This document shows positions 7,701-8,588 of a stretch of 8,588 bases of DNA, one piece after another. Under the pieces are notes generated by a model. That model worked only from the letters and a program-made list of their open reading frames with translations, was not told the DNA's origin and ran no database searches. The translations under genes and the position numbers were made by a program. Every line of letters begins with the position of its first letter. The first letter of the stretch is position 1. Source of the stretch: Treponema sp. (GTDB taxonomy: Bacteria > Spirochaetota > Spirochaetia > Treponematales > Breznakiellaceae); contig JAISJS010000031.1 in NCBI GenBank assembly GCA_031261385.1, forward strand, positions 1-8,588, read 5' to 3'.

Positions 7701-8560
7701 TCCATCGGCCCCGGTCCCCCGCCAAAATTCGGTTTTTCCTCTTCTTTTATGACATCAAGCCCGATAAGCAGCCGGGATATAAATTTTGATATCAAAAGGC
7801 CCCAGTTTTTCCGCATATACTCAAGCTGACCGGTCAGGGAATCGGGTGACGCCAGGGCAGGCGCCCGCAGCATATCCCACAGATTCTGCCCATTGGGGCC
7901 GAACGGGGGCAGTTCCTTAAAATGAACTTTAAGTTCCTCGATCGCCGCCGGATACACGGTTTTTGCCGCCAGATCCGCATCATTAAACAGGAATTTGAAC
8001 GGTTTAAACGCAGGATTCAGGTTTGCCAGGGCCAAAAGCAGGGTTTCTTCCAGTGAGAGCGAGCGGTGACTTTCCCCGTCCTCGCTGCCATCAAGGTATG
8101 TTTCCACATCCTCATCCCCCGCATACACCTGCCGCGGCGGGAATTCCCCGGAAAAATGCCGCTGAAGGTCATCGGTCCGCCGGTCGCCAAGCTTCGTTTC
8201 CAGCCGGTTAAGCGCCGAATCAAAGGCATCGGGCTGAACCTGCTCCCGGTACAGAGCCACTACATAATGAAGAATTTCGTCGATAAGTCCCATCGCAAAG
8301 AGCTGACCCGACTTGACGAACTGTTCCGGATGGGCAGGGTCCGCCTGAGCGTTGAATTTTGCCGCCAATTCCCGCACCTGCCGGAGGTCGGCCAGCACCA
8401 CATTCCCCGTAAGGGAAAAAAGGACCTTATCCAGGCCGTATTTCTCCCGCATATCGCGTTTGATGTGAAATTCCATCACCGCCTTGCGGCCGGCAGCCTT
8501 AGGTCCCCGTTTTACACCGTTTTTTTCCAGTTTTGACAAGGAAATTTGCAGGTTCTTCAT
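4772..8560 (-). CDS. Large GH13-type alpha-amylase-family protein with lysine-rich tail
   Basis: This 1262-residue protein lacks a signal peptide, so it probably acts on alpha-glucan (glycogen, maltodextrin) or a related sugar in the cytoplasm. Residues 1-330 are a mostly helical N-terminal domain I cannot name. The TIM barrel spans about 335-740 and holds the GH13 regions: DMVPNH (417-422), a region V-like QIDFLNP (508-514), RFDAAMT (535-541, nucleophile D537), LLLAEAFW (598-605, acid/base E602), and NFMNNPDEE (657-665, stabiliser D663). All three catalytic acids are present. The usual His before D663 is Pro. After a beta-rich stretch (about 740-870) comes a helical region to 1200 with no family I recognise, then a 62-residue Lys/Ala tail. 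GGGGG at 8568-8572 sits 7 bases before ATG 8560. Met29 (codon at 8476), preceded by AAGGCGG, is an alternative start. It heads the operon with sppA and the HD gene. Hydrolase versus transferase activity cannot be told from sequence alone. Confidence 0.88.
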   Translation of the reverse strand: MKNLQISLSKLEKNGVKRGPKAAGRKAVMEFHIKRDMREKYGLDKVLFSLTGNVVLADLRQVRELAAKFNAQADPAHPEQFVKSGQLFAMGLIDEILHYVVALYREQVQPDAFDSALNRLETKLGDRRTDDLQRHFSGEFPPRQVYAGDEDVETYLDGSEDGESHRSLSLEETLLLALANLNPAFKPFKFLFNDADLAAKTVYPAAIEELKVHFKELPPFGPNGQNLWDMLRAPALASPDSLTGQLEYMRKNWGLLISKFISRLLIGLDVIKEEEKPNFGGGPGPMEALTYGGMDEYENFSPDQDWMPRTVLMAKSTLVWLFQLSQKYQREITRLDQIPDEELDALARRGFTGLWLIGLWERSNASKTVKQWTGNPDAAASAYSLYDYDIAGELGGWGALNNLRDRCTRRGIHLGSDMVPNHTGVDSRWVMEHPDRFLQLSYPPFPGYTYSSGNLSGRDGITVQIEDHYYTRTDAAVVFKRIDHSTGEVRYIYHGNDGTSMPWNDTAQIDFLNPEAREAVIRTIIGVCQQFPIVRFDAAMTLAKKHIQRLWYPEPGRGGDIASRAEHALTNEEFNRRIPNEFWREVVDRCAVEAPNTLLLAEAFWMMEGYFVRTLGMHRVYNSAFMHMLKNEDNAKYRATIKNTLEYDPEILKRFVNFMNNPDEETAVAQFGKGDKYFGIATLLVTMPGLPMFGHGQIEGFEEKYGMEYRRSYKDEKPDGYLIDRHEREIFPLMKRRALFSGSASFRIYDLSNGGAVNENVFAYSNRLWDEKTLVFYNNSYYEASGWIHQSSPAIPQDDGTQTQDSLSEALSIHGDGRYFTLFREQRSNLWFIRSSKEISERGLFVALKGYEAQVFLDIYDVEDIHGRWARLNHDLNGRGVPDPEAAIQDIFLGELYYRFMELLRPEQVEKIHRFFTPDSGTSAANLIASFHEPVKIFIETARHFIGGAEGQYDPWVPPAADSTYSTLDVEMIAKEYESYIGRLLEIAGYADLISPADKPAEIKFLVHLASRIRQTPAIIAFALGYGALALLRPVIGKEASGADAAYLAAGHWRLDRKLREVFRAQGISDNESRRSVEMMFALLAKTVPADNDLYKTTGPFKAGTFASVLIQEHYQDEDFRRLLGINLFEDVTWFNKEGFEAALFYSSYFFTLESDKALGQEKPLSWIERVNRIAETVDTLTKAEDVSEFRLDYLLDALSGGKKPAAKTADSSGKKKTDNKAAGAKKPAKKSTEGAGKKKAGDDGKKPAAKSTKTTKGKTKK
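4808..4825. repeat. 18-bp direct repeat, copy 1 (KKPAAK unit)
   Basis: TTTTGCGGCAGGCTTTTT is identical to 4937-4954 and encodes KKPAAK on the - strand. A diverged third copy lies around 4872-4888 (KKPAKK). The identity at DNA level, not only protein level, suggests the tail grew by duplication. Confidence 0.8.
4937..4954. repeat. 18-bp direct repeat, copy 2 (KKPAAK unit)
   Basis: This is an exact match to 4808-4825, in the same orientation and in the same reading frame of the glycosidase gene. Confidence 0.8.
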
Positions 8561-8567
8561 ATTTTTA

Positions 8568-8572
8568 CCCCC
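8568..8572 (-). promoter_or_regulatory. Ribosome binding site of the GH13-type gene
   Basis: On the - strand GGGGGT precedes ATG 8560 with 7 bases between the G run and the start. This supports the longest start over Met29. Only 28 bases upstream of the start are in the window, so the operon promoter is not visible. Confidence 0.55.
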
Positions 8573-8588
8573 GTTTACGGTTTGCCTT

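Noticed and set aside
6383..7789. A 468-codon open frame on the + strand opposite the glycosidase
   Set aside because: It lies wholly antisense to the conserved GH13 catalytic barrel, its translation has no recognisable domain, and it starts without a ribosome site. It is a by-product of the codon bias of the real gene.
8066..8536. A 156-codon + strand open frame over the glycosidase N-terminus
   Set aside because: No homology-like pattern or ribosome site, and the opposite strand codes for the continuous large protein.
8571..8580. Short inverted repeat CCGTTTACGG just upstream of the glycosidase, possible operator
   Set aside because: Only four paired bases per arm, and the upstream region is cut by the window edge; chance is sufficient.

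Overview
This 8.6 kb window holds four complete genes and the 3' end of a fifth. It is a dense bacterial chromosomal segment with moderate GC, with no mobile element, CRISPR array or RNA gene that I can recognise. A tandem (67K-type) SppA beside a very large cytoplasmic GH13-like enzyme, together with the overall protein style, reminds me of host-associated spirochaetes of the Treponema group. That is an impression from protein character, not a demonstrated assignment.

Layout. On the + strand, from the left edge, come the end of threonine synthase (thrC, to 232) and, 33 bases later, a secreted-leader MscS-family mechanosensitive channel (266-1699). They may share a transcript. An 83-base gap (1700-1782) separates them from a convergent three-gene block on the - strand, read from right to left: a 1262-residue GH13-type alpha-glucan enzyme (8560-4772), the membrane protease SppA (4775-3057), and a protein built like a CCA-adding tRNA nucleotidyltransferase with a degenerate head and an intact HD domain (3057-1783).

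The three - strand genes form a tight operon. The glycosidase stop and the sppA start overlap as ATGA, and the sppA stop and the HD-protein start overlap as TGATG. Translation is therefore probably coupled. The products do not form an obvious pathway: a cytoplasmic alpha-glucan enzyme, an envelope peptidase, and a putative phosphohydrolase with an RNA-enzyme-like fold.

Most worth a second look: (1) the glycosidase ends in a 62-residue histone-H1-like lysine/alanine tail containing 22 lysines; (2) the HD protein appears to be a pseudo-nucleotidyltransferase that lost the catalytic head motifs but kept every HD metal ligand; (3) the same gene carries a 12-bp tandem repeat encoding three xxTH units between head and neck; (4) a run of six A abuts the glycosidase stop and sppA start, where a -1 slip would fuse the two proteins; (5) the glycosidase has Pro where GH13 enzymes usually have His in conserved region IV.
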